From Iris pallida (taxonomy: Eukaryota; Streptophyta; Magnoliopsida; Asparagales; Iridaceae): DNA of 64,000 bases. The notes under the pieces were generated by a model. It was not told where the DNA came from and did no database searches. It worked only from the letters and a program-made list of their open reading frames with translations. Position numbers and translations under genes: made by a program. Shown one piece after another: positions 36,362 through 47,016 of the stretch; position 1 is the first letter of the stretch, and the number at the start of each line of letters is the position of its first letter. The stretch spans positions 4,822,765-4,886,764 of the forward strand of contig JANAVB010004000.1 in assembly GCA_029216955.1 (NCBI GenBank), given 5' to 3'.

Positions 36362-39300
36362 TATAAACCCCCAAATTTTTGGGTATTTTTTTCTCGACTT
36401 AAATTGAATTTTTACTATTTTATAATGATTTGTAAATTTATTGGTTTATTTTCTTGTTGTATAATATTAATGATAGATTTTTTATACCTAAATGTGTACA
36501 TAAAATCCCTTTTAATAAATATTTACAAAATATTATTTATATAAGTATTATTAGGGTCAGAGATTTTTCCAAGTCTTTTTATGATTAGATATTAAAACAT
36601 TTACTATATGATAAATACTGGATATTTTTTTGTATATAATATATGGTTAAATTTTTTCTAAATTATTTTAGTATTTTTGAATGCTAGAATGATTTATGAA
36701 TAGTAATAATTGAATAGTACTAATATAAAGGTGAATTAAATATTTTAATAGGAATATATTTTTCTTATATACTAAATCAAATATTTTATTCATTATATAT
36801 ATAAATATACATAGAAGTAGATTAGAAAAAAAATAAGAAGCATGGAACAGTGCATAGCACTGTTCCTTTTTCTCACAAGCCGAACCCGACCATCCCCTCC
36901 ACATTTTTCTGCAAGAAGGAAATAGAGACTGAAAGTCTCTGAAAAAAGAAAAAATTTAAAGCCCAATCTTCACCAAATCTGCATCAAATCTCTTCAAATC
37001 TTCTTCTGTGCAATCCCATATAAATTCTCCCCCGATTTATCCAAATCAATATTTAGATACTGTTGAATTGAGATGGCAATGCGGAGTTAGAAATAGATTA
37101 GTCTACTATATATTAATAACCTGTAGAGAAGTTCTCGTCTCCTTCATCGTGCGCCCCCTTCGAAGCAGAAAAGTTCTCGACAAGAGCTGTTCTCCTAGCC
37201 CCCACGCACCTCAGGAACAGAATGCACACGCCTGGGATCATCGATGTCGCCGGTGATAGCCGGAAACATCCAATAATAGAGGGTTTCCTCTGTTTCGTCA
37301 GTTTTGACATCCAGGTACTCGACTTTGGCGCTAAATTCCTCACCCTATGATCAATAAAATTTCAAGCTAAGCGATCCTACGTATAGATGAATTGACCCCC
37401 TTGAGATCCCAGTAATTTGATAGGGGAAAAGTTGACTCCCCCGTCCAAAAATTTGATGCAAACATCGAGTTAAAATTTGTTTTTAAACAGTTTTTAGACA
37501 GTCTACATGCTCATGTTTGGGAAGCGATTCTCGTCGATCTACTGGCAGTTTAACAATTGTGTCTGAACAACTTTGTAGATAACCTATACAAGATTAAAAC
37601 CCTTCTCGTAGTTTTTAATTTTATCCCCTTTGTGTCGAGAAAACAGATTTCAAAGATTACGAAAAAAACAGTTTTTCAAAATAATAAATTTCAATAAACT
37701 CCCCGATACGAAGTGCGTCCCACCAAACCGGGCGACGTGGTCACGAACCGAAAGCATCGAAAGGTACGTATCGGCTATGAGAACGTGTGAGATTTGACGA
37801 AATTTAAATTGGTTGCGTGTGCGCGACGAATTTGATGTGTATCCGTCAAAATTCACCATATCAGCCTCTTTGTAAATTCTCCAATTATTTCATGCACGTT
37901 CGTCGGATCGAAACTTGTGCCATCAAGACCGTATCATTTTCTTGGTCCTGTATGCCAAGTTTGGTCCGATTCTGAGAAGGTTGATCGAAACGCCAAATTG
38001 GTAGGCTCGTAACCCGATCCAACGGACGATTTTGTGCACGGCTCATCGGAATCCAAAATTAGACATACCGTTGGATTCGTCTCCTCAAACCGGATCCATA
38101 GATATGTAGTTTGATGACTTTAGAGACCGTAGATATTGGCACGTATTTTGGTGCAAAATGGGTCCAACGACGGACATCGTTTTGATCTAAAATTACGATT
38201 TTGCCCCATTCCAGAATTTAACCTTTGGACATGCATTTCCTAGACATATCTTGTATACTAAACATGTTCGTGATGTTTGTTTCAGCATACAGAGCTCCTT
38301 GTGAATTTTGACTTTCGTGTTGACGATTCTAATTGTTGGATTTGGCTACTTCCCGTACCACCAGGCAAGATAACTTATCTTATTTACTGTTTATAATTAG
38401 ATGCATCTTTATTAATTTATTTACTGTATATTTATTATCTGTTTTCAATTGGATGCATTACTTGCTATGTTTAGTTCATCTTATTTTGTTTTCAGTTATT
38501 TTTCCTTCTTGCCTTTTTTGCATATGGACCTAGTATTAGCGAACTACTTTCTGTTAGGGACCTTGGAAGGGAGAAGACAGTTAAATGTATGGGCTATCCA
38601 AATCCAAAAGCTATAGTAACTGCGTACTACGGTAGTCGTGTCACGGTGGTCACTAGCCTCGAGCTATGTGGACTGATGGGTCACGTAGGCCGCTAGCCTC
38701 GAGTTATGTCGGCTGATAGCATTAGTACCTGACATATACGTGTTGTGAGTTGTTACCTTGTCCTGGGGGAGTCAGCCTTTCACCCGTCCATACATTGAGA
38801 TGTCTTCTAAATTGCCTACTAGAAACGTTAGGAGACCTTAGCAAATTTTATGTTCCAATCATGGCATGGAAAAATGTCACACCGCGGATTTGTATGTTAC
38901 CCCTTGTCCTTGTTTGGTTTTAGGGGTAGCCTACTATTTCGATGATGGGATATTGAGCCGTGTTATGGTTTAGACGCTTTACTTTATCTTTATTTTATTG
39001 TGCATTTATATTCAGTTCATATGGCATGTTCTTTCTGTATCTTGTTACGTCCCTCTGCGGACCTGGTGTTCTCTTCAAGTATAGACGATTTCCTGCAGGA
39101 GTATGGCTCGGCACTGGATCCTCCAGACCTTGATGACGAGGCATCTCTCGCTGGTATCTAGATTCATATTGTTCTATGAGACTCATAGTGGGTATCTACT
39201 TTATTTGAGATTATTTTTATAGCTGTTTGGTGTGGGCATGCCCACCCGGCTATCTTTTGACTCACTCATTTATTGTATTTGGACTTCTTATATCTTCTGC

Positions 39301-39455
39301 ATCTGCTGTGGATGAGATATAGTTTATTTTCTTGCCTGCGATTATATTATTACAGCTTATGTATATATACGAGGGTTAATGGAGTATTCATCGTATATAT
39401 ACAGCTGGCAAGTCTACGTACTTGGTCCTAAGTATTTTGGGACTGGGGCGTTACA
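36362..39455 (+). repeat. B 3' LTR (3094 bp)
   Basis: An uninterrupted copy that serves as the empty-site reference for the insertions of A and T in the 5' LTR. It ends GGGGCGTTACA and is followed by TSD GATTT. It keeps the TATA box and hairpin (36844-36866). Confidence 0.88.
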
Positions 39456-39552
39456 GATTTTAATTATTTCAACTCACTCACTCACCTCTCTCTTCTCTTC
39501 TCTCTAAGCTTAAGACGTTCTTCCAAAGTATTCCGAGCTATTCATTTTCAAA
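39456..39552 (+). repeat. Solo LTR C, segment 2
   Basis: It starts with the second GATTT copy and continues the copia LTR leader (CT-rich, AAGCTTAAG). It ends in AAA, the left TSD of the CACTA element. It aligns with about 4450-4550 of the Cop1 LTR in reverse. Confidence 0.82.
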
Positions 39553-39574
39553 CACTACTAAAATCTGTCAATTC

Positions 39575-39990
39575 AGCGACGCGTAAAGATGTCGCTAAAA
39601 AGGAAAATTACATCGCTAATTTCTATTAGCGACGTCATTAGCGACGTTTTCAAGTAGTCGGGATTAACCTAGTCGCTAAACAAGAAAACGTCGCCATACG
39701 TCGCTATTGCGACGAGCTTTAGCGACGTGTCCACGTCGCTAATATAGCGACTGCCAGCGACATAAAACGTCATAATATACCGACATAAACTAGCGACATT
39801 GAGCGACTCTGTCTCGCATCGATGCTGACCTGGCTTGAGAGCGATATGGCGACGTTTTGCGACTTTTCTACGTCGCTACATTACCGACGTTTACCGACGA
39901 TAAGCGACGAGTTTCCTTACAGTTAGCGACGTATTTAGCGACGTTTCTTTCGTCGCTGACCGTCGGTAATCGTCGCTGAACGTCGGTAAT
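39575..39990. repeat. CACTA left subterminal repeat array
   Basis: About 18 copies of AGCGAC or its complement GTCGCT in both orientations within 416 bp, often extended to TAGCGACGT. Such arrays in CACTA elements are binding sites for the element-encoded TNPA-type protein. Confidence 0.85.
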
Positions 39991-40225
39991 ATTAAAAAAA
40001 ATACAGCATTTGCAGCATTCCCTGCAGCATTTGCAGCATCCTCCACACCATTTGCTACAGCAACAACGGTGTGTATCACGAACACAGTATCAAACAACAC
40101 AGATACACACAATTACGAACACGTTTGAAACACAATCTCATCAATCAACACATATATATGAAAATTTTTAACAACAATATGTCCAACATAATGGTCCACA
40201 ACTTAACTGCAAAGTATGGGAAGGA

Positions 40226-40567
40226 ATGGCTCAGAACACAACCCAAAATTCATTCTAGCATACATTAGTGTGAATCATCTATGTTCTGTACATATGGTGT
40301 AGTATATGTTCTTATCGTATGTAGTATCTGAAGAATGTAACAGAATCAAGATGAACTCACATAATGTAATACTAAGACATCATCTACTACTATATAAGAT
40401 ATAGTGATAGGTTGTCGTATCATCATTGCCGAAGTCGGAGGACAGTCAACTTTATCTACGGCTACATAGTTTCTGCCTCGCCAGTCGAATGGCTGCAGGG
40501 ACTATGTCCTGATCAACATGTCGTACCATAGATTAATGCAAATGGAGCTGGAGCCAAAATACAGAAA
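40226..40567 (+). repeat. CACTA internal direct repeat, copy 1
   Basis: It duplicates 43285-43620 at high identity. The second half (from 40406, GATAGGTTGTCG) is a module that also occurs at 42083-42240 and 42652-42790, giving four copies in all. Confidence 0.8.
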
Positions 40568-40680
40568 CTAAAATATGATATCCACCTCAAGTGTAGAGTC
40601 GGAGGAGAAGATCTTTTCCACCCTCTCCCTCCCTCACGCTATCAACGTCATAACTTTTCCACCTCAAGTTCTGATCAAGC

Positions 40681-41420
40681 ATTTTCCTTCTCCTCTCCTC
40701 CACCATGGCTCTGAACCTATCTGCTCCTCCCTACTTTCCTTCTTCTTATTTGACTCTCTCAGCCACATATAATATCCAGCTCAAGTGTAGAGTCGGAGGA
40801 GAAGAAGTGGACATGAAGAGTAGGGGGAAGCAGCACAGCCGACGGCATGACCCGGAGGAAGTACAGAGGTTTTCTTCAACATACGTAGGAGAACTATAAG
40901 GATATATCTTTTCACAACATATCACCTTGTCAAAGACCCTTAATGTGACAACCATGTTACCACGGTGTCGGAAAACTAACATGTCATAATTTTATAAGTC
41001 GTGTGTTTTGACATAATCCTCCAACCGGATTTCAGTTCTATGTAATAATACAAGATTACGACATAGGAGGAAAGAGTTGGAAGGATTATGTAAAAATACA
41101 CGGCTTAGAAAATTATGACATTTTAGTCTTCCGACACCGCGGTAACATGGTTGTCACATTAAGGGTCTTTGGCAAGATGACATATTGTGAAAAGATATAT
41201 CCTTATAGTTCTCCTACGTTTGTTGAAGAAAACCTCTGTACTTCCTCCGGGTCATGCCGCCGGCTGTGCTGCTTCCCCTCCTCTTCCTGTCCACTTCTTC
41301 TCCCCCGACTCTACACTTGAGCTGGATATCATATGTGCCTGAGAGAGTCAAATAAGAAGAATGGAAGTAGGGAGGAGCAGATGGGTCCATAGCCATGGTG
41401 GAGGAGAGGAGAAGGCAAAA
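40681..41420. repeat. CACTA large inverted repeat (340-bp arms)
   Basis: Arms 40681-41020 and 41081-41420 are inverted copies with a few mismatches and a 60-bp spacer. If transcribed, the RNA would fold into a long hairpin. The arms include stretches such as TTTTCCTTCTCCTCTCC and the complement of the CTTCCTCCGGGTCATG region. Confidence 0.82.
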
Positions 41421-41955
41421 CTGAATCATCATTGTCTTTCGGATCATCCTCATCAAGGCATAATGGGCTGCTCAACGTGCCCAGCTTCTTCAACTTCTCG
41501 CTGGCTGCAGAGTCGAAATGGGAACGGGTCCTCTTTGTCGGCCCGGAGCTCTGACTCGCACTCGTGGCTGCGCTACCAGTTTCCTCTCCTCCTCTGACGT
41601 GGGTCATAAGAGAAGAAAGAGGACGATACGAGTCGAACGGGAGATTCGAGTGACAATGTAGGCACCGAAAAGTCGGATAGCATCACAGACGAGGAGGCTC
41701 GAGTACAAGACGATAATGATGTTTATGTGAAGAAGAGGTACAAAATTTCTTTTCTTATGACCCGCGTCAGAGGAGGAGAGGAAACCAGTAGCGAGGCGAC
41801 GAGTGCGAGTCAGAGCTCCGGGCCGACAAAGAGGACCCGTTCCTATTTCGACTCTGCAGCCAGCGAGAAGTTAAAGAAGCTGGGCACGTTGAGCAGCCTG
41901 TTATGCCTTGATGAGGACGATCCGAAAGACAATACTGATTCAGTTTTGCCTTCCT
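41410..41955. repeat. CACTA second inverted repeat (about 205-bp arms)
   Basis: Arms at about 41410-41620 and 41750-41955, contiguous with the larger inverted repeat. The arms encode the same peptide in opposite orientation (SQSSGPTKRTRS, FDSAASEKLKKLGTL). Confidence 0.78.
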
Positions 41956-42155
41956 TGGATGGTATTGATTCTGTAGATCCGTGCATAAAAGAGGAAGAGA
42001 TTGGGAGTAGAGTGGATCCGGAGGGAAACGAGAGATTGGAAGCTAGGTCAATATCCAAGAAGCGAAAACGAGTCGAGGATTCTGATAGGTTGTCGTATCA
42101 TCATTGCCGAGGGATGAGGGTCGGAGGACAGTCAACTTTATCTACGGCTACATAG
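41727..42155 (+). CDS. Short Ser/Glu/Lys-rich ORF, possible captured fragment
   Basis: 142 codons with a hydrophilic sequence: a Ser/Thr-rich start, FDSAASEKLKKLGTL, an acidic stretch DEDDPKD and a basic SKKRKR motif that could be a nuclear localisation signal. I recognise no family. The first half is also present in inverted orientation at 41329-41607. It ends in the dispersed module at 42083, so its C-terminus is repeat-derived. It could be a remnant of a CACTA second protein, a transduplicated host gene fragment, or chance. Confidence 0.3.
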   Translation: MKKRYKISFLMTRVRGGEETSSEATSASQSSGPTKRTRSYFDSAASEKLKKLGTLSSLLCLDEDDPKDNTDSVLPSLDGIDSVDPCIKEEEIGSRVDPEGNERLEARSISKKRKRVEDSDRLSYHHCRGMRVGGQSTLSTAT

Positions 42156-42238
42156 TTTCTGCCTCGCCAGTCGAATGGCTGCAGGGACTATGTCCTGATC
42201 ACCATGTCGTACCGTAGATTAATACAAATGGAGCTGGA

Positions 42239-42410
42239 GCCAAAATATAGAAACCAAAATATAAAATACAGAAACCAAAATACAAAATACAGAAACCAAA
42301 ATACAAAATACAGAAACCAAAATACAAAATACAGAAACCAAAATACAAAATACAGAAACTAAAATACAAAATACAGAAACCAAAATACAAAATATAGAAT
42401 CCAAAATAGG
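42239..42410. repeat. 21-bp minisatellite in CACTA
   Basis: About eight head-to-tail copies of CAGAAACCAAAATACAAAAT plus one base, with few variants. It produces repetitive minus-strand ORFs (42199-42560) that are not genes. Confidence 0.9.
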
Positions 42411-43924
42411 ACCCTTTTGTGAGAACGGATGGCTCAGAAAACAACCCAACCGGAGAGGATACTCTGAGAGATCCATCTGAGAGGGACGTATATTCTGAGA
42501 GATCACCTTTACAAGAATTATATCAGTAGTGGGATCGAGTGTTAGAGGAGATATTATCAAAGTATACGTCCTACTCAGATGGGTCTCTCACCATTACTAT
42601 TTTTTTCTGACAGCGTGGTGGATGTGCTCCGTCCACAGATTCTCTCCGGTTGGGTTGTCGTATCATCATTGCCGAGGGATGAGGGTCGGAGGACAGTCGA
42701 CTTTATCTACGGATACATAGTTTCTGCCTCCCCAGTCGAATGGCTGCAGGGACTATGTCCTGATCACCATGTCGTAGTCCAATATAATCTAGAGATTGAC
42801 ATAGTACTAATTCATATATGTAGTCCAATACAAATAGTCTAATACAAAAACAACCCAATACAAATAGTCCAATACAAATAAGTACTAATAGCTAATGAGA
42901 ACCACGCTGCTCACGCAAACGCTCAGTGATACGTTCACGCAACTACCTCGAAAAAGTGAGATTTTTGGCGCGAGGAGAGCTGTCGTCCATTGCAAGGATT
43001 GCATGAAGAGTCCTCTCGGTCTCACTAGCTACCGGTGCTGGATGAATAGAACTCCCGGTCTCACTAGCAATCGGTGCCACTTCCTCCTTAACTGTAGGAG
43101 GAGCCACCTCAGCATTCACTGTTTCCCTCAAACGACGTGCCGCTCCTCGGGTCATGGGTGCTATCTGGTAAGCAAGCTAATATAATTGTAACATAAGCAA
43201 GCTAACTAAAGGAACCATTATGTAATTTGAGTACATTTTCGAAAGCAGATAAAGTATAATAAATTCGATTTTTTGCCAAGTAGCAGAACGGATGGCTCAG
43301 AACACAACCCTAAAATTCATTCTAGCATACATTAGTGTGAATCATCTATGTTCTGTACATATGGTGTAGTATATGTTCTTATCGTATGTAGTATCTGAAG
43401 AATGTAACAGAATCAAGATGAACTCATATAATGTAATACTAAGACGTCATCTACTACTATATATATAAGATATAGTGATAGGTTGTCGTATCATCATTAC
43501 CGAGGGATGAGGGTCGGAGGACAGTCAACTTTATCTACGGCTACATAGTTTTCTGCCTCGCCAGTCGAATGGCTGCAGGGACTATGTCCTGATCACGATG
43601 TCATACCGTAGATTTAGGATTTAAAATATGGTATTCAGGTCAACTTAATTCGGTCAAAGGGTACTGAACAGAAAGTCTAATTATCCTATATTTCAGTAAT
43701 GTCAGTGAGCTAAATCATACTCAACTGTCAAGAATACTTAGGAGAAAACTCATTCACAGGATTAGTATATCCATCCTTCGTGACATAGCTGAAATTTTAT
43801 AGGGCTCAATAATAATTATTAGTCAATTTATTCATCATTTCAAAACCCTGAAAATGCCCAAAAAAACTTCTAGTATCAGTAAATAGGGCTCGAACCCTAA
43901 ATTAGAATTCAAATCCACCCAAAA

Positions 43925-44352
43925 CATCAAATTGACAGTTTATATGCCCAAAAAAATAAGATTTTTCAGTATATAGGTGTCACACTGTGAATCTCGTGTC
44001 CACACAGTAGGACACGACGTGTCCAAACCAACAAAATAGGTGTCACACGAACTAGAAGCGAGTCCACGCTCTCGTGTCCCCCGCAACGAGTCCACTGTCA
44101 GTCTCGTATCCCCCGCAGCGAGTCCACGCTCTCATGGACATCAAATTGACAGTTGATATGCCCAAAAAAATAAGATTTTTCAGTATATAGGTGTCACACT
44201 GTGAATCTCGTGTCCACACAGTAGGACACGACGTGTCCAAACCAACAAAATAGGTGTCACACGAACTAGAAGCGAGTCCACGCTCTCGTGTCCCCTGCAA
44301 CGAGTCCACTGTCAATCTCGTGTCCCCTGCAGCGAGTCCACGCTCTCGTGGA
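43925..44352. repeat. 214-bp tandem duplication in CACTA
   Basis: Two adjacent copies, 43925-44138 and 44139-44352, each with the hairpin CTCGTGTCC-ACACAGTA-GGACACGAC (first at 43993-44018) and GTCCACGCTCTCGTG words. The hairpin is shared with the LTR of F. Confidence 0.85.
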
Positions 44353-44359
44353 CACGAAC

Positions 44360-44575
44360 TAGAAGTGAGAGAGAGAGAGCTAGAAGATGAGGAGAAACTG
44401 GAAAGGAGCTACCAGAGGAAGGAGGAGGAGGAGAAGGAGGAGCTACCTGAGGAAGAAGGAGGAGGAGAAGGAGGAGGCCAGAGGAGGAAGATCGCCGGAG
44501 GAGCGTCGCGGAGGAGGAGGGAAATCGCCGGAGGAGCGTCGCGGAGGAGGAGCGCGCCCAAATTTGGGGGGAAAA
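44360..44575 (+). repeat. Purine-rich GA tract in CACTA
   Basis: Strand-asymmetric GAGGAG/GAAGGA sequence with two overlapping Glu/Arg-rich ORFs (44254-44641). It is a low-complexity tract with no coding support. Confidence 0.6.
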
Positions 44576-44624
44576 ATTTATAAAATGATCGAAAAGGAAA
44601 CCCTCGCTGGCTATATCAAACGTT

Positions 44625-44884
44625 TAGCGACGTCCGCATAGGACGTCGCTAAACGTCGCTGATATATAATAAATAGCGACGCAACTTAAAATGCATCGCG
44701 AAACGTCGCTATATCAGCGACGAGTACCGACGAACTTGCGACGCACTACCCCATTTAACAAAATGTAGACGCTAGACGTCGCTATTAGTCGCTGTTGGCG
44801 ACAAACAGCGACGTCTTTTATTAACGTCGCTAAAACCCCAAACATTAGCGACGAAATTTCACGGAGTCGCTAAATACGTCGCTG
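44625..44884. repeat. CACTA right subterminal repeat array
   Basis: About 13 copies of AGCGAC/GTCGCT within 260 bp, the counterpart of the left array. Confidence 0.85.
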
Positions 44885-44905
44885 ATTTGACTTATTTTGG
44901 TAGTG

Positions 44906-45328
44906 AAATCCTAAGCCAGTTACAATCATTTAATCGATTTGCCAGTACGGTATGGTCTAGAAGCTTCAGAGTGATTGTAATTAGAGACTTGATTGAAGAA
45001 AGACACTTCACAATTGAAGTTGGTCGAGTACTTCGGATCAAAGCTCGTGTTGTAAAAGTTGTATGAACTTCGGATGAAAACTTGTGGTATTTTTTTATAG
45101 TGGATTAAACTAGAAGCTAGAGTTCTTCTGACTGGACTAGTCCTCACAAGAGTAAAACCAGTATACATCCTTGTGTTTGCATTTGCTCTCTGCTCTCTAC
45201 TTTTACATTTATTTATCTGTGATATATTTTGTGATCTTGCTGCAAATATTTTTATTTAGCTAATTTTTGCTGTATACTCTATTCACCCCTCCCCTCTAGA
45301 GTATTGTACTTTACAATTCGTTCCTACA
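44906..45328 (+). repeat. Solo LTR C, segment 3
   Basis: It resumes after TSD AAA and aligns with 4032-4450 of the Cop1 LTR in reverse, ending CGTTCCTACA. It is followed by TSD CGAGA. Confidence 0.87.
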
Positions 45329-45635
45329 CGAGAGTGGTACTCGGGGTTGCTAATCAGGAAGATGTCGACCTTTCTAATAAATACCAACTCCTTCTATTTA
45401 TAGGTCAGCACATATACGATGTGCATAGGATTTTTCTGGGTGTACAGGAGCACTGCGCGTAGAGATATAAGAAAATTTGTTGCAACTGCACGGTGAGGGC
45501 TGCTGCTGAGCTAACACGGGGTAGATAATGAGATTCTCTTCCATCAAAACCTCGGGTGGTTATCAACATAACCGAATAAATGACACGTGGCATATGCTTA
45601 TGGCTCAATAATCTTGTTTGGATGAAGCTGAGTGG

Positions 45636-45850
45636 GTTTTGCTCTTATCTATAGAGTCGAATTTTGTCCCTATCTTAGGGGCAGCGGTTTAAACAAACCG
45701 ATTGGATATTTTCCTTGTAAACAGAACCAAACTCCGTTCCTATCTTGGGAGCGATGGTTTAGACAAATCGATCTAATATTGCTCCTATCAATAGAACCAA
45801 ACTTCGTTCTTATCTTAGGAGCGACAGTTTAAACAAACCAATTCGATCAT
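45636..45850. repeat. 70-bp minisatellite, 3 copies
   Basis: Three diverged units containing GAACCAAACT, CGTTCCTATCTT and GGTTTAAACAAACCGAT. They lie in the presumed U3 of E. Confidence 0.75.
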
Positions 45851-45954
45851 ATCTGAAAAGATATAGATGCCAGAGTGGCCACATGGAACAATGCCACCTC
45901 ATAGAACTGTGCATCTATACGAGCTGAGCTTCTGATAAGGTTTCAATGTCACTA

Positions 45955-46546
45955 TTCTTTAGGGCGACGAGGAGACTGTACTAAGGTAACAAAGTCACTG
46001 CGCTTTAGGGCGACGAGGAGACTATGCTGAGGCAACAAAGTTACTGGGCTTTTGGGCGACAAGGAGACTATGTTAAGGCAATAAATTTACTGTGCTTTAG
46101 GGCAACGAGGAGATATGTTGAGGCAAAGAAGTTACGGTGCTTTTGGACAACGAGAAGACTGTGCTGAGGCAACAAAGTCACTGCACTTTTGGGTGACGAG
46201 GAGACTACTGAGACAACAAAGTCACTATACTTTAGGGCGACGAGAAGACTGTGCTGAGGCAACGAAGTCACTGCACTTTTGGGCGACGAGGAGACTGTGC
46301 TGAGGCAATAAAGTCACTGTTCTTTCGAGCAATGAGGAGACTGTGCTGAGGCAACGAAGTCACCACGCTTTTGGGCGACGAGGAGTCTGTGTTGAGGCAA
46401 TGAAGTTACTACGCTTTTGGGCGCTGAAGAGACTGTGCTGGGGCAAAAAAGTCATTGCGCTTTAGGGCGACGAGGAGACTGTGTTGAGGCAACAAAGTCA
46501 CTGCACTTTAGGGCGACTGGGAGACTGTACTGAGGCAACCAAGTCT
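45955..46546. repeat. 46-bp minisatellite, 13 copies
   Basis: Units read approximately GGGCGACGAGGAGACTG, then TGCTGAGGCAACAAAGTCAC, then TGCGCTTTA. Thirteen can be counted by their GAGACTGTGCTGAGG-like core. The short ORFs it creates on both strands (46068-46303) are artefacts. Confidence 0.88.
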
Positions 46547-46554
46547 CAAATGAA

Positions 46555-46680
46555 GGAGCCGTTGAATGGGCTGCACATCTGGATTGGGTTTGAATGAGCT
46601 GTGCTTCTGGGTTGATCCGAAGAGGCTGCACTTCTTAGTTGAACCGAAAGGGCTATGCTTCTTGGTTGAACCAAATTAGC
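46555..46680. repeat. 36-bp minisatellite, about 4 copies
   Basis: Diverged units around GGGCTGTGCTTCTTGGTTGA and ACCGAAAGG. It ends the run of arrays. Confidence 0.65.
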
Positions 46681-46700
46681 GAGTTCTGTCGAAGTTATTT

Positions 46701-47016
46701 TCTTAAGAGCATTAAATGACTGCCCTTGAATGGCTGAGTCAACGTCCTCTTTAATTTTCGCTGTTTGGGGGCTCAAGAAGCGGTAACAAGGCTTAGTCAA
46801 ATGAATCTATTAAATAAGATTCATTATGCAGAGTCCTTGGTTTATTCCATTACTCCGAAGTCTATTGAGTGACCGCCATATGGCCTGTAGGTTGGACCAC
46901 ACAGCCTATATATAAAGAGGAGCTTTCGGTTAACACTTTGCTTACAGTTTCTTGTCATTTCCCTGTCATGCTCGACCCCGACTTAGCTTTGGACGCCCAT
47001 GGGCCTTGCACAAGTC
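46701..47016 (+). other. Flank of D with a plus-strand TATA box
   Basis: No coding sequence. CCTATATATAAAGAGG at 46905-46920 is a good plus-strand TATA box followed by a pyrimidine-rich leader, resembling the layout upstream of the D antisense gene (48635). Element D inserted about 100 bp downstream of it. It may be the promoter of an antisense gene of an older Tat element, but this is inference. AAGTC at 47012-47016 is the expected D TSD. Confidence 0.4.

Larger units (their letters stand above)
11957..39455 (+). mobile_element. B: gag-only Ty3/gypsy-type element with 3.1-kb LTRs
   Basis: A plus-strand element flanked by TSD GATTT (11952-11956 and 39456-39460). The 5' LTR is 11957-12149, 21615-23083 and 31306-32770, interrupted by elements A and T. 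The internal region is 32771-36361; the 3' LTR is 36362-39455. The internal region has a tRNA-Ile-like primer-binding site, a stop-ridden gag and a polypurine tract, but no recognisable protease, reverse transcriptase or integrase. It is therefore a non-autonomous derivative that needed help in trans. The two LTRs differ by roughly 5% where I compared them, older than A and T as nesting requires. Confidence 0.88.
39553..44905. mobile_element. Non-autonomous CACTA (EnSpm-like) transposon
   Basis: 5353 bp with terminal inverted repeats CACTACTAAAAT and ATTTTGGTAGTG, a 3-bp TSD AAA (39550-39552 and 44906-44908), and dense subterminal repeats at both ends. The empty site is supported by the Cop1 LTR, which reads straight through. 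I find no transposase ORF, so it would need one in trans. The interior is a mosaic of inverted and direct duplications, a short Ser/Glu-rich ORF that may be a captured gene fragment, and minisatellites. Confidence 0.9.
11141..45328 (+). mobile_element. C: copia solo LTR, split by nested insertions
   Basis: The LTR starts TGTTAGCCCAAT at 11141 and ends TTCCTACA at 45328, flanked by 5-bp TSDs CGAGA (11136-11140 and 45329-45333). Its own sequence is 11141-11956, 39456-39552 and 44906-45328, about 1.33 kb, and all three parts align in order with the Cop1 LTR. Element B separates the first two parts and a CACTA element the last two. Matching TSDs on a single LTR show it is a solo LTR rather than half of a full element. 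Confidence 0.88.
45329..46700 (-). repeat. E LTR, second fragment, with U3 minisatellites
   Basis: It resumes the E LTR after the second CGAGA. A minus-strand TATA box (CCTATAAATAG) is at 45394-45404, so sequence to its right would be U3. That U3 holds three tandem arrays. The right boundary of the LTR is not clear, because the second E LTR is absent from the window. The end given here is a guess between the last array and 47016. Confidence 0.5.

Noticed and set aside
42199..42560. Repetitive minus-strand ORFs rich in Phe, Cys and Leu
   Set aside because: Translation of a 21-bp minisatellite (period divisible by three keeps all frames open).
44254..44641. Glu/Arg-rich ORFs in the CACTA element
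   Set aside because: Two overlapping frames of a GAGGAG purine tract, without any domain.
45955..46546. Regular repeats that could suggest a CRISPR array
   Set aside because: The units are contiguous 46-bp minisatellite copies with no unique spacers, and the genome is a plant.
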